Shown: positions 39,419-51,500 of the stretch, piece by piece
Position numbering within the stretch: position 1 is the first letter of the stretch
How the letters are laid out: each line of letters begins with the position of its first letter
Assembly (NCBI GenBank): GCA_013399895.1
Contig: VXBA01003830.1
Coordinates: 593,598 to 657,597, forward strand
DNA: 64,000 nucleotides
DNA from: Serilophus lunatus
Taxonomy: Eukaryota > Chordata > Aves > Passeriformes > Eurylaimidae
Direction: 5' to 3'
Notes under the pieces: model-generated
Seen by the model: only the letters and a program-made list of their open reading frames with translations
Told to the model about the DNA's origin: nothing
The model's database searches: none
Made by a program: the position numbers and the translations under genes

Positions 39419-39434
39419 GCGCTATTAATAGCGC
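39419..39434. promoter_or_regulatory. Perfect 16-bp palindrome with TATTAATA core
   Basis: The string GCGCTATTAATAGCGC is identical to its own reverse complement. It is a solitary AT-rich core inside a GC-rich island, which suits a TATA-like or homodimeric factor site. It lies about 30 bases upstream of an ATG-containing stretch (39465). Function is inferred. Confidence 0.45.
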
Positions 39435-39541
39435 TGCGGGCGGGGCGCGCCGGGGCACCCGAGGACATGGTCGGCCGCCGCTTAAACGGGCAACGCCAAC
39501 CGGGCATCCTGTTCGCCGCTGCCCTGCCCCGGCCCCATCCC

Positions 39542-39693
39542 AGGCTTCGGACCCCATCCTAAGGCTCGGATCCCACCCCAGGTTTCGGACCCCACCCTAG
39601 GTTTCGGACCCCACCCCAGGTTTCGGACCCCATCCCAAGTTTCGGATCCCATCCCAGATTTCGGATTCCATCCTAGGTTTCGGACCCCACCCG
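39542..39693 (+). repeat. 19-bp minisatellite, eight copies
   Basis: Eight tandem units of consensus AGGTTTCGGACCCCACCCT are present with only a few substitutions each (C/T at the CCACCC and TTCGG positions, GATCCC for GACCCC in two copies). A ninth, degenerate unit may follow to 39712. The 19-base period is not a multiple of three, so it cannot be a conserved peptide repeat. Each unit carries one CpG. Confidence 0.92.
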
Positions 39694-39850
39694 AGGCGCT
39701 CGGCCCCGTCGGTGCTGCGCTGGCCCCACCTCCGTCCCCCGGTGCCGTCGGACCCCTCTGGTCGCTCCTCCTTGGTGTCCCCCCGTTCCAGGAGCTCGGA
39801 CGTTACACTCGGGCTATCCCCGGGACTCAGCCCAGTAAACAAGGATATGC

Positions 39851-42800
39851 CGGATATCAAAAACACCCACATTTCGCATATTCCCTCATTTCTAGCAGCA
39901 AGAAATGTAAAAAGGAACGTATCTAGATGCCAAGAAGCAAACGTTTCTGAGGTTTAACCTTTTCTATACCAGTACTTCCACCTAAACTTGCCTAGATCTG
40001 GGCCTGACAGATAGAATACCACTTCCAGTGAGGAATGTACAACAGTGGAAATTTCCACTTTCCCCAGTGTCCATTTTGTCAGGAAGAAAGTGGCTAAGAA
40101 GGAGAGTTTGCCCCTCTCATGTGGTCCTCACTATAATGTAGAAGGTTGGGATAACTCAAAGGCCTTGAAAGCCTTAAGTGTTCAAGCCTCTCAGTTTCTG
40201 CCAAGAACAGGACATTCTCCTCTATATTCTGAATGCAAAACACATGCTCTACCCCAAGTAAAAACCTTACCAGAGAGGGCTTTGATCTTACCAGCCACTA
40301 CATGCACAACAGCAAGGAGCCAGCACACTTTTAATGTACTTCTCTGAATTTGGAGTTCAACGTGAATTTCACCAGAGGGTCACTCAGAGCAGGAATCCAT
40401 GTTCTGTGAGAGGGACTGGAGAGTTATATTTAGCCATGCACCTCACTTACCAGGAAACTACATTAATTGCTGATTTCCATCTCTCCCTGGCTCTCAACAA
40501 GCCACAAAAACTTGGTACACTCTATTCAATCTTTAGAGCTTAAACAGAAATTCTTGGCTTGGCCCTCTGCCTAGCTGAATTAAATCAACCTTGAACTTTG
40601 TAAGATGACTAAATTTATAATGCAGTCAGCAACATTTGTGTTTCCCTAAGTCCTCACTTTGTGGCCTGGACACAGCATTTTGACACAAGCTGCTGACTAG
40701 TACCTTTCTTCCTACTTATTTGAACCCAGTTGTGTGTAGAAGACAAAATAAAACCAGGATGAACTCAATGTGTCCACTAGCTGGAAATCTGACTGTTTCA
40801 TCAGGAGTGCTTAGCTATCTTATACCTAACAGGATTATTGTAAATTTTCTGTGTAATAAACTTAATTACAACAGCAATAAAACCTCCTGCACTCTCATCC
40901 TATTTTTTCTGTATCAATTATGCCACTTTTTACTCCATTTTCTTACTGCTATCACCATGCTTCTCACAGACTGAAATCGAAACTTGCCTTTTTTGACCCA
41001 GCTGGAGAGGTTAGACCTAATTCTATATCAACAGGGGTTTGTACCTCTCTGGTCACACAGAGGTACCTGTCCTCACTTTTTATGGGTTTGGGATTATTTC
41101 TCACATTGAAATTTTTATGTATGAATGAAAGAAGCACTGAGATATACATTTAAACTCTGCACTGGACAAGGGTTACAGCACAGTTTGGAGTTACAGAAGC
41201 AAACCCCTGCCCTGCTCCTTGCTAGAATACCCTTAGGGCAGACCATATATTTTGATAAGCTTATTGACTGCAAGTGATTTTTTGGAAAGTTATGGAATAT
41301 TTAGTCAACCAGACCTGGAAATAATACCCATGATTTTTCCAGTTTTCATATACACCTGAGCTGGAAAGCTCTGTCTTCAGGTTTGGAATGAGTGTGTACC
41401 TTTGCACCAATGTGGAGTGAAAGCCCAAGGGGCCAGGACAGTGGAAATACAGGAGCTAGTCTGTATAACCCTTTACAAACAAAATGAGAATTGCAATGGG
41501 GTCTGTCTGGAGTAACACACATTTAATTTGAAAATATCCAAAACTGTTGTTTTTCTTGTAAAAAACAGCTTGTTCTGGCCAACATTCTTTAAGAGTTCTT
41601 TGCCAAATTATGAACAATGCTTCGTCAAAACATAGCATTGTGCAAAGCACATAAACACGTGCCATAAAAGTTATGCTGTTATTCTTTCCAGCCACAGATC
41701 ACCCTTATTTTCTTAAGCATGTTTCATGAGGAACATCTAATTAAATTGATAGGATTCTTTTGGGTTTGAAATTATTTGAAAAGATGTACATACTTTTCAG
41801 AGGCATCACCGAAGTTTAATCCCCAGCATGCATGCTGAAAATAATGCACCACAGTTCCCAGTGGGAAAACTTACACCAGCTGAATGATGTGTTTATGGTG
41901 AACACATCAGTGAATGGACAGACAACTGAGACAGGAAGACTAAAGCAAGTCAGAACCCAAACCAACCTACTTGGCCCAAAGAAATTCTGAGATAATCTTA
42001 GTTTGGGATAACATGATATTTTGATTATTAAGTTTATTCAGTCGTGTATATGAACAGGTAACAGTTACAGAAATAGGTGGTTGTACATGGCATCACCACA
42101 CTTGGTGCTCCAGCCAAGCCTCAGCAAGGCACAGGTAACATTTGCATCTCTGCACATGGTCCAGACCAGATCACAGCTGTGCTCTGGGATACTCTGGGAA
42201 GTAATATACACACATTTTCTTTTCTTTAGGATCAAGACAATTCAGTGAAACCCACGTACCTCTGGAAACACCTGCTCCTCCTGTCAACAACAGCAATTGG
42301 CCTCTACCAGAGGTATTTGAGGAAAGCAGGATTCTACTCTCTGAATGTTCTTGTGAGCCTTGGGATGCACAAAAAGACACGTGTTACTCTTCTTTATTAC
42401 AGAAGTTGTTTTCACTTCTTAAATTCATACATTTGCATGTGGAGAAAGTCAACACACCATGTCCTTTCTCATGGTGGGTCCCTTCTCCAAGACCAGCACC
42501 ATCAACAGGCATCTGCAATTTAACTGTGTGACATTTCTCAAAATATGCCAAAAGCAAATCTCACAAGTTGACGTGACATATAAAACCATAATTTAAGTGC
42601 TAAGGAAGGAATCTTAGTTCAAGTAACTCTTACTGAAAATCCAAATTTGTCTTTGTATGGCCATTCTGACAATTAATACTCTGCAATTAATTGCAAATAC
42701 CAAGGGGTTTAGATAAGAACAGTGAAAAATGGCTGATATTGAATGAAAACCTAGCAAGAGAATTTGATTCTTTATACTATTAAGAAATTTGCATAATATT

Positions 42801-45252
42801 CTTTAATCTCCAGCTTTTTGATACCAATAAATAATAGTTTGTATAACAGTAGCACCAAATTCAAATGGCTCTCTGCCTAACAAAGATCAATACTCAACAT
42901 GGCACAGGATCATGGTTAGCAGTGGTGGTGTTACCATGCTGTTGTAGGGGAGGCTGAGGAGGCTGGGGTGAAAACCCCAACGTTTACCAGCATGTTCTTT
43001 CACTTTAAACTGTGCAGTTTTGGGTAAGCTAAGCACTGGCTAGACAGACCATCTCAGGTCCAGCTGGAAGCTGTGAAAGTTTTGTACTTGATTTAGTAGC
43101 CTCCAACTTAGAATCTAAAAAGTGCAAAAGAATTGGAAAGTTTTGAAATAGTTAAGATTAATGACTTGCCAAAGGCCACACAGGAGATCTGGCATCTACT
43201 GCCTTTACTGGCATCTCACTCAGAAAAGCAGACATGGCAGGTATTATCTTTAGTGGGATTTTATTAATTTATTTTCAATGGCATATTTCCTAGATTCAAA
43301 TAACATTGCTTATAGACATATCTTGTCTGTTAGCAAACTTATATGCTTTCAATAAAATTTCTTAAAAGAGAAATAATTTTGTCTACTCTGAAAACATCCA
43401 TGAGGCACCATGAGGACATGTTGCTGAATGCAAGAGTTTTGAAGCTTTTAACTTCTGCAATTGTGGACCAGAGCATCCTGTTAGTCTTCCAATGTTAAGG
43501 TCACTTAAACAGAATTGCAGTTTTCACTGCTGTTCTCACAGTACCATCACAGCATTCACCCCATGCAGGAGAGTGGGCTGCTCTTCCCTGAACTACAGCA
43601 AAGCAGCAAGTGATGCTGCAGAGCCTGCACAACACAACCTCCAGCAACTACCACCTGGAATTGGAACACTTATCCCCCTGGAAGAGCTGGGCAGAACAAC
43701 TCCCAGACAAACCTCGAGCTGTATGAACTGCCTGGCTGAAGATGCATGGGCTAGGAAGGAATCACTGTTTGCAACACAGGAAGCCAGGCATCAACATAAT
43801 TCCTACTTGTGCTCCAAAACTTAACCCCAAAGAAAAGTAAAATGTCACTTAGAGCTATTATAAACACTTGGAAGACGTTTTTGCCGTGAATGCAAATTTC
43901 CAGCTCTGAAAGATGAGATGTGTCATTAGGATTATGCATGGCAGAGGTTGAGCCACCAGGGAGCTATCTAGTTGTTAAATTTAAAATAGAATTGGATTGT
44001 TTTGCATGCAACTTTTTGTTTCTCGTCTTGTACCTCCAAAGTCTGACTTAACTAGTGTTAAATACCTCTCCAACTTTGTTTGGAACTTGAGACAAAGTGA
44101 ATCAAGGAGAAACAGAAGGCAAGACAGGAATCTCTGGGGGGTCTGTAGCACGAAACATATTTAAGAGATTCAAGGCCTGAAAATTGTTTCCTTCACAGGG
44201 ACATTGCACAAACTGATACTGCTGAGGGAAAATAATTCCCATAACAAGTCCAAACCAGTGCACGTCCTATGAGGAAAATACTTGAGTTGTGGGCAAACAA
44301 CATCTGAATCATAGGCATTGAGTTATGCATTTTGCTGAGGCCTTAGCACAGGCACAGAGATCACACAGACACAATATGACGCTCTTACTAAATATTTCTT
44401 CATCACTTCATATTACAGCTGCTGACAAACAAATGCATAATACCTAATTAGGGTTTCTGCATGTCCTGTGCCATGAAACCCTTGGAGAGCTATGCATATT
44501 AACTAACGTATTTTTTGTAATATGCCATTTCTTTCCCACAAACTCCATATCCCACAGGGGTTAAATGGTACAGTAACAGAGTTAAAATAGATGCAGGAAA
44601 GAACACAAGACTTAAAAATAGATGAGGAATCCAGGAGGCAAAGATACAGGAAGAGGTCTTCAAGACAGGCTGCAATAAGCTTATGAGGGGCATTGTTAAA
44701 AAACAAAACTTGAAATCCTTTGCCTTATTTAAGTCAGCATGGGTTTTCCTAGTGCTCTTTTACTGAGGCAGCATTTAAGCAGAGAGAGAAATCTTGGATT
44801 TGATCATCAAGTGAATGAAAAGCCAGTATAGTGGGAGACAGTGACAGATACAAACATTTCACTGTTTATGTGAAGTGCAGAGTGTGGTGGCCCTTGAAAG
44901 ACAGAGATTGGCTTCAAGTCTGCCTTTACACAAGCAAGTCTGACAGCTTTTACATGAAAGTATTAGAACAAGATATGCTTTTGTTCTGCAGGGACACGAT
45001 GCAGTCCCCCACCCCCCACCCGCTGGCCTTGTGTTTTTAGGGAAAAGTGAGGCTGGAGGAAGCCTCTGGGTTAAAAACTATCTAAGTTATTCATTTACAA
45101 ATCTTAATGCAACAGTGCAGCAGAGTGTTTAAGGTGGTACAATACATGTTTAGATACAAAGAACAACATGACCAACTGCACAGCTGAGTTTGCGTACATT
45201 TTTCAGTGAAATTCTTTGGGCTCTTTAATCCACGACATACCGGCGAGTGAAC
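39851..45252. other. Non-coding-looking stretch
   Basis: About 5.4 kb without a supportable gene. A 110-codon plus-strand frame at 43492-43824 lies in slightly GC-richer DNA but has no recognisable motif. A short C-rich tract occurs at about 45005-45021. Confidence 0.45.
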
Positions 45253-45583
45253 TTAAAAAACAACAGTGTAACCAGTAGGTACTGTAGCAGCAGTTCCTTC
45301 AACACGGATTTGCGTTTGCTGACAGTTCTGAAAGGAAGGCTGTTGAGCAGTTATGCTGGGAAATAAACATTGCCTAAGCCTGAAGAGTAACCACAAGAAC
45401 AGAAAAACAAGCATTGCTGCAGCTACTGTTATCCTCCCACAGCACTGCTCTCTGACTACTGAACTAAAAAGATTCAAAGTCACGTGAGGATCCAGCTGGT
45501 ATTTAAATAACTTTTCATAGCTATATAAAGTTTGCAGTTCAAAAGTCTGGTAACCACTTCCACCCCTCTGGAAAATTTGGTTA
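45253..45583 (-). CDS. Candidate terminal exon encoding a membrane-protein tail
   Basis: On the minus strand an acceptor (TTTTGTTTTGCTAG) ends at 45584 and the frame stays open for 109 residues to a TAA at 45255-45253. The translation includes GGSGYQTFELQTLYSYEKLF, then SVVREQCCGR, a hydrophobic segment ITVAAAMLVFLFLWLLF long enough to span a membrane, then basic RLRQ and a polar tail ending PTGYTVVF. The basic residues directly after the hydrophobic run fit a single-pass protein with a cytosolic C-terminus. An ATTAAA polyadenylation variant lies just past the stop (about 45225). Caution: the hydrophobic run is encoded by a T-rich tract that could equally be a splice-acceptor polypyrimidine tract or chance. 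The protein is not recognised. Confidence 0.22.
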
Positions 45584-48500
45584 CTAGCAAAACAAAATAT
45601 GCTGTCTCACAAATACCTTCTCTCAGTGCATTTACAAGTTTGGCTCTGCAAGTTTAGCCATGATCTTGGCTGATGGGGACACTAGGGACAGCATAACTTT
45701 GACTCCAAACAAAGGAGTAACTTTTGCACTATTTGGGCAAGGAAAGAGAGGTGGAAATCTATTGAAAAAGATGGTCTTGGTCCTTGTGGCCCTGTGTGCC
45801 AAGTACTTAAGACATAGACATGCAAGAGGCTGAATTACTCTGCTGCTGGTGCCCAGCTCCCTTTATCCAATGCAGCTTTATCCAACTTTGTGAGCTCTTC
45901 TACACTTTTGAGGAGCAATTAGTTCAGCCTATTCTGCATTACAGCTGCCACCTCCACACTAACTAAAGAGCTAAAGAACTAAACAGCAGATTATATTTAC
46001 AGTCTGCAAGTGATTGCTGTCCATTTTACACTCTGATATTTAGTCAGCTGGATTAGAAAGTTAGTCTAATCCTGTAAGTCTCAAAATACAGGCATGATTT
46101 CTTCAGAGCCAAGAAGAAATAACTGCTTACTCTTAATATTTGGATTCATGAGCCTGGTAGACACAAATATATGACCAAAAATGGACAGCAGCTGGAATCT
46201 ATTTGGAAAACTCTGATGAATATCATGGAATTTTAAAATGTTTTCTCAGAGAAAACCACCAAGTCTTCTTTAGTTAGCATCCTTTACCATTCGGATGTTA
46301 GGCTGGAAGATGAATGGTTTGGCTAAGGGGAATGGAGAGGGCCACAATCAATAGAATCTCTCTGACAATTTTTCAAGGGCTGGGCTCACTTTGGCTTTTC
46401 ACTTTGAATTTGGTGAATAATCTTGAAAGCATCACCTTCCTTGGGAAGAAAACATTTAGGTTTGAGACATCCTGAAGAACCATATATATATAGACGAATG
46501 ATCCATGAACCCCATGTGATAATTTGTAGAGACATTGGACTTAAAACAAATGTGTGACATGGCCTCAGAACATTTCTGCTTGAAACACTCAACTTAAAAT
46601 AAACAGAAAATCTAACAAAGGAGCCTCCCATAAATTCACTACCACATGATTATTACACAAGCTCTTCAGAGGTTAAGATTTGCTTTCCTTCAAGCCACAG
46701 GGTTAGATAGTAAGCCTGAGATTCACCAGCAGATCTAGTTGTTAGCAGTAAAAAAAAAGGAAGTGGAAACATATCATGAGTTGAGCAGCTCTTTTTTCAT
46801 TTGTGCCTCCATATTGCAGAATGTGGGGAAGAATCACCTCCCAAACACTACTTCAGTTTAAATCCCAAGCACCTTCTGGCCAAGAAAAATCCATGAACAT
46901 GCCACCCCTCCAAGGTTTTCAGGAGTTAGATTCACTTAAACCACCATTACACTGTAGTGTCTGGAACATAAGAACCAAATTTCTACAGTGGAAAAGGAAG
47001 TTTGCCAAGTACAGTGTTCTGTATGCTCCTCTGTTCATAAAAACAGCAGCAGCTCCACACTGACAATTTAGCCTTTATTAAGAGGTAATGACTTCCATTG
47101 CATTTGCATACAGGAGATGTGAGAATGAGGACTGCAACCAAGCAACATAGTTCACAATTCAGCACAACAAAAATGATCTAGTGGTGAAGATGATCATAGA
47201 TACTGAGACTGACCCATGGGAGAAAAAGAAACGTGAGAAAAAACCTGTGCTGTACGTTCAAATTTCAGCCAAGAGCAAATGGCAGGAATTCTGTGTTTGC
47301 TATGAGGCATGAAGCCAGAGCAAAAAGAATTGCCTCTATTCAGTGTCTCAGCTTTAGAAACCAGGAGTGGATAAACAATTAGACAATGGGTTTGGTGTAC
47401 AATTTCATTGCACTGAGTCAGAAGTGGTGGGGACATATAGACCAGTACTCTTGGAGAATGATGCTGGCAGGAGGATTAACTGTAGCACCATCACTACTGA
47501 TCCATGAGACACAAAGAAACCTGGCAGAGACTGAAAAGCACTCCTTCCCCAGCCATGGATCCCACTTACCTCAAACAGCCTGGAATGCCTGCTATAGTTC
47601 TTCAATGCCAGCACTAGAGTAAATGGTATGGAGTTATAAACACAGGGAAAACACTTTACAAAGCCCTTTGATGGGCTTGGGGTAGGGCTGGGGGTGGCCA
47701 AAGCAGATTTCCATATGTTAAGGCCTTGGCAAGTACAGCCAGGCTCGACTGCAATTTTGACTGGCTACATTATTCACCTATTTCTGTACACACTGGCCTT
47801 TCTCCAGGTACTGATGGTGCCTTTTTAAGCAGTCTGTGCTTTCCAGCAATAGCCCTCATATGCCTCCAGCAGCCATCCCAGGCCTCTGCAACAGCAGACT
47901 GCCAGGCCACTTGCTGCCCTGCCTGTCACAGCACTGCCAGCCAAGCACTCTTGTTTCATCAAAATGCCAGTACTTTGGCCAAAGTTTTCAGTTGTTCCTT
48001 AAACAAATCCTCAGCTTCAGGTCTCACACCCCCGAGGATTCAGATGCCATAAGAGATAAGACACCTTAAAGCTGAGGTTTGCAGCACCTGTAGGTTATAT
48101 TTTATTCTTCAGTAATGGGAAAACACTTATGTAGGTATCATCTACCTCATAATGTCAGCACTCCTTGGAAGAACAAATTCTGGTCCAAAGCTTTTTTTCT
48201 ACCTGCAGAAACCTGGCCATAATGGATGTCAACTGCATGATTAAATCCACCTTCCAGTCACTGAAGTCATCTATTATTTCTTTCCACTGGCTGAGTGTCC
48301 TTAAACCTAGATACAAATCTTATGTATAACCCAGAGTTTACTTGAGGTGCTGTTGCTATAGTCTTGCTGAGCAGCATTACACAAGAGGATTTCACATAAA
48401 ATTTCAACATTTCCTGGATTTGTTCTGTGAGTGAAAATAGTTGATGGGCGAGAAGAATGCAAATACTTGACAGAATTAATTCAGTGCGACACAGTCAGAG

Positions 48501-51500
48501 CCATGTATCTGAACATCTGATGCAATTACAAACTTGAAACCAAGAATCTGAAAACTGTTTTGTCTGTTTTACACCCTTCATTAGGTATTTGTCACTAGTG
48601 ATACTTGCCACCCACTGTTATTCACTCGGGACAGAAGGAAAAAGGATGGACAATTAATCTGTAAATACTGTAATACTCAAGCACTAATCTCCAAATCCTT
48701 CATTTTGTTTGCCATTTTATGCTCCTTATCTCTAACCTTTGCTCTCTAACATGTACTTTCAGTTCTTTGTTCACCTTTTATTTCACGCCTTTAACCTCCT
48801 TCAGCCCAAGGGTCCTTCACTGAAGAGTATCTTGGAAACCTGCACCCATTCTGGCCTGTCTGCACTCACCCTGACCTGTCTGCTCCCACCTTGGCTACCA
48901 GTCACACCTACTCCCTGTGCAGCATGTGTCAGATGACAAAAGCAAATTTTACCCTATACACAAAAAGGGGAAAAAGGCCCAATTATGTAGGCTTTGTGCT
49001 CCCAGCCTTCCTAAAGGGCAAGGAATAGAGGCCCTGTAGAGAAAAACACAAGACAATGGGTCAGATTGCACTTTTTAACAAGGTACATCAATGACCTAAG
49101 ATACGGATGTAAAGCAGCTGGCCGGACTTCCAGCTACACTGGCTCATTTCAAAATCACATCCCAAAACTATTTTACTGTAAACGCATTTTACACAATGAC
49201 AGTGATCTCTTAAAAGGGTTTCTTCACCTTGTGAAGAAATTAGAAAGGTCCAGAACGACATACAGAGCAAGAAGTGCAGTGGCCTTACCTCTACCTACTT
49301 GTGCCACTAACAGTAATTTGTTTTAGTGTGTATTTGCTCTAACAGGTACCGTTACACATTCAACTGACTGCAAAAGACCCCTCAGAACCCCAGACTCTAA
49401 GGCTCTGCATTAACACACATCTTACAGCAGAAGCAAGGGCTCAATGGGCTGTCACTGTTGAATTTTAATTTCTAGCAAACATATTCAAAACCAGCTCAAG
49501 ACTACACAGCAATCCTCCTGATTTAGTAGAGAAATGCAGCAAGCTCCTACCTAAAGATGGCGAGTTTTTTCTCACACCACTCACTTCTTTATTCAACATT
49601 TTAATGTTTGTTTCCTAAAATACTTTGGAGGGACTTGTCATGGTAACAAGCACAACAAGTGATTTCCTCTTCTGCTGCCCTGAGAAATGGTCATTTTCCC
49701 CTCACTGACAAATCTACCTGCTAAATTAGGTAATGGGCAACTTCCAGAACATTGATAAAAATCAAAGGCATTTGTTCAGCCTTTCCAAGCCCCTGACTCA
49801 CCCCCCACCTCTCACTGTGGAGAAGCCAAGCACCAGATGCTCTCCCTCTTTTCTCAGCCAAGAGCCCTGCTCTGAAAGCAACAAGCTTCCAGCACTCACA
49901 CAATCAAATTTCTTCCCTTGTCTCAGTGGAAAACTAAACCTCCTGCTTCCTGCTCCTCCACACCCAGATCTTTAGGAGACAAATGTTTTCCACTGCCTTC
50001 TCTCCTGTTTGTCTCTCAGCACCTGCTGGACTGGGAAACACTTATGTCTGCTGCTTATCTTAAAAGCAAGGTTTGTAGCAGGTGGGACTTTCCTCCAGCC
50101 CACAAAGACTTACCAGCACTGCACTGCTTCCAACCCCAGAAGTCCCAGGCTTCTTGAGGGACAACAGCTCTTGCAAAACTCTTAAGTGTCTGCAGAGTCT
50201 GAATCTGTCAAAAAAAGCTCGGCATCTTATGAAGTAGCATAACCCTGTAAAAGGATAGTAATGAATTGGTTACTTCCATTAGGCACAAATGTGTCAACTA
50301 AATGCAGCAGAAGAAAAATTACTAGATTTTTTGAAAGAAACTCTACTATTGTACAGCAGTTTAACTTGAATGAGCTCACAGAGACCCAAATGCAGGCCAA
50401 GTGTTAACTCGTGATACTTGCAAAGACCCAGAGACACCAAATCACATCATAGCAGAGAAAGGAGAAACTCAGGATCGTTAAATGGGTCCCTGATGGACAT
50501 TATTGAAATGTGTTCTCAGCATCTTTATCAGAGAATTAAACAGGTAGTCTTAGTTGATGGGTTATTTGTGGATAAACTACATAAGATATGCAACAGAATG
50601 CTAAAACTCCACTGTGTTAAGTGTTCCCCTCTTGTGACCCACAGCCCTGGGTTTTGCACCAGCTTGCCGGAAAGGTGCACTTCTGCAAACACTTATCAGA
50701 CCTAAATTGAATAGAGTTATGGCAGAAAGGCAAGAGGGGTGTTAAAAATAAATTGGAGAATTAAGGAAAGGTCATGTGGTGTGCCTATTCCAGATGGCAG
50801 GACATGATAGAGGAAAGATTCTTCCCCATTCTCCACACTGGATAAACTGTGTACAGGAAATATTCCTGTGGGGTAAACTGCAGTATTTGCTTAAGCAACA
50901 TTTATAGTCAAGCTTTCACAGCCTTCCCTCTCTTAATTGCCAAAGCATTCTTATTTACCACATGGAACATGCTAATTAACAGTGTGATGTTTTATTGCTC
51001 AAATCTCTGTGAGATACACTCCCTAGGCTTTGTCTGTAATTGTGCCATTTACTTACTACAGTGCATTACATCTCTTGAAATATACATGAACAGTGTGTGT
51101 GCAGGATACAATGGGCACTTTGTCCATTGGAACTAATCTCTGGGTTACAAGCAGTGAGCTCCAGGGTTGGGAAAAGGCCCCCTTAGAACCCTGTATCCTT
51201 GACCCGTGGTTCACTCACATCAAGAATGCTTTTTGTGTTTTCAATTGTGTCATTCACTACTTACATGAAGTCCTTCTAGTAATCTCCACAAAAAATGGTG
51301 CAAAGCCCATAACATACATGATGTATCTCCTGAGGACAGGTTTGAGAAATTCAGAAATCTGGGTTCCAAACTCAGAATAGTGCTTGGACTGAGTATCTCA
51401 AAGTCACTCTTTGCTGCTTCTGTTATGTTTTACATACTTAGCCTTCTCCTCCTCTTGTGTTTCCTTGTGTTTTCTCCCTATTTGATTTGCCTCAATTTTT

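Larger units (their letters stand above)
39226..39850. promoter_or_regulatory. CpG island, probable promoter
   Basis: GC- and CpG-rich DNA with sharp edges against AT-rich flanks. It contains G/C boxes (GGGCGGGGC at about 39438), a 16-bp palindrome with a TATA-like core, and a 19-bp minisatellite. CpG islands of this size in vertebrates usually mark a transcription start. The direction is not determined: no convincing first-exon donor was found on either side. An ATG at 39465 opens a 31-codon plus-strand frame that is not recognisable. Confidence 0.6.
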
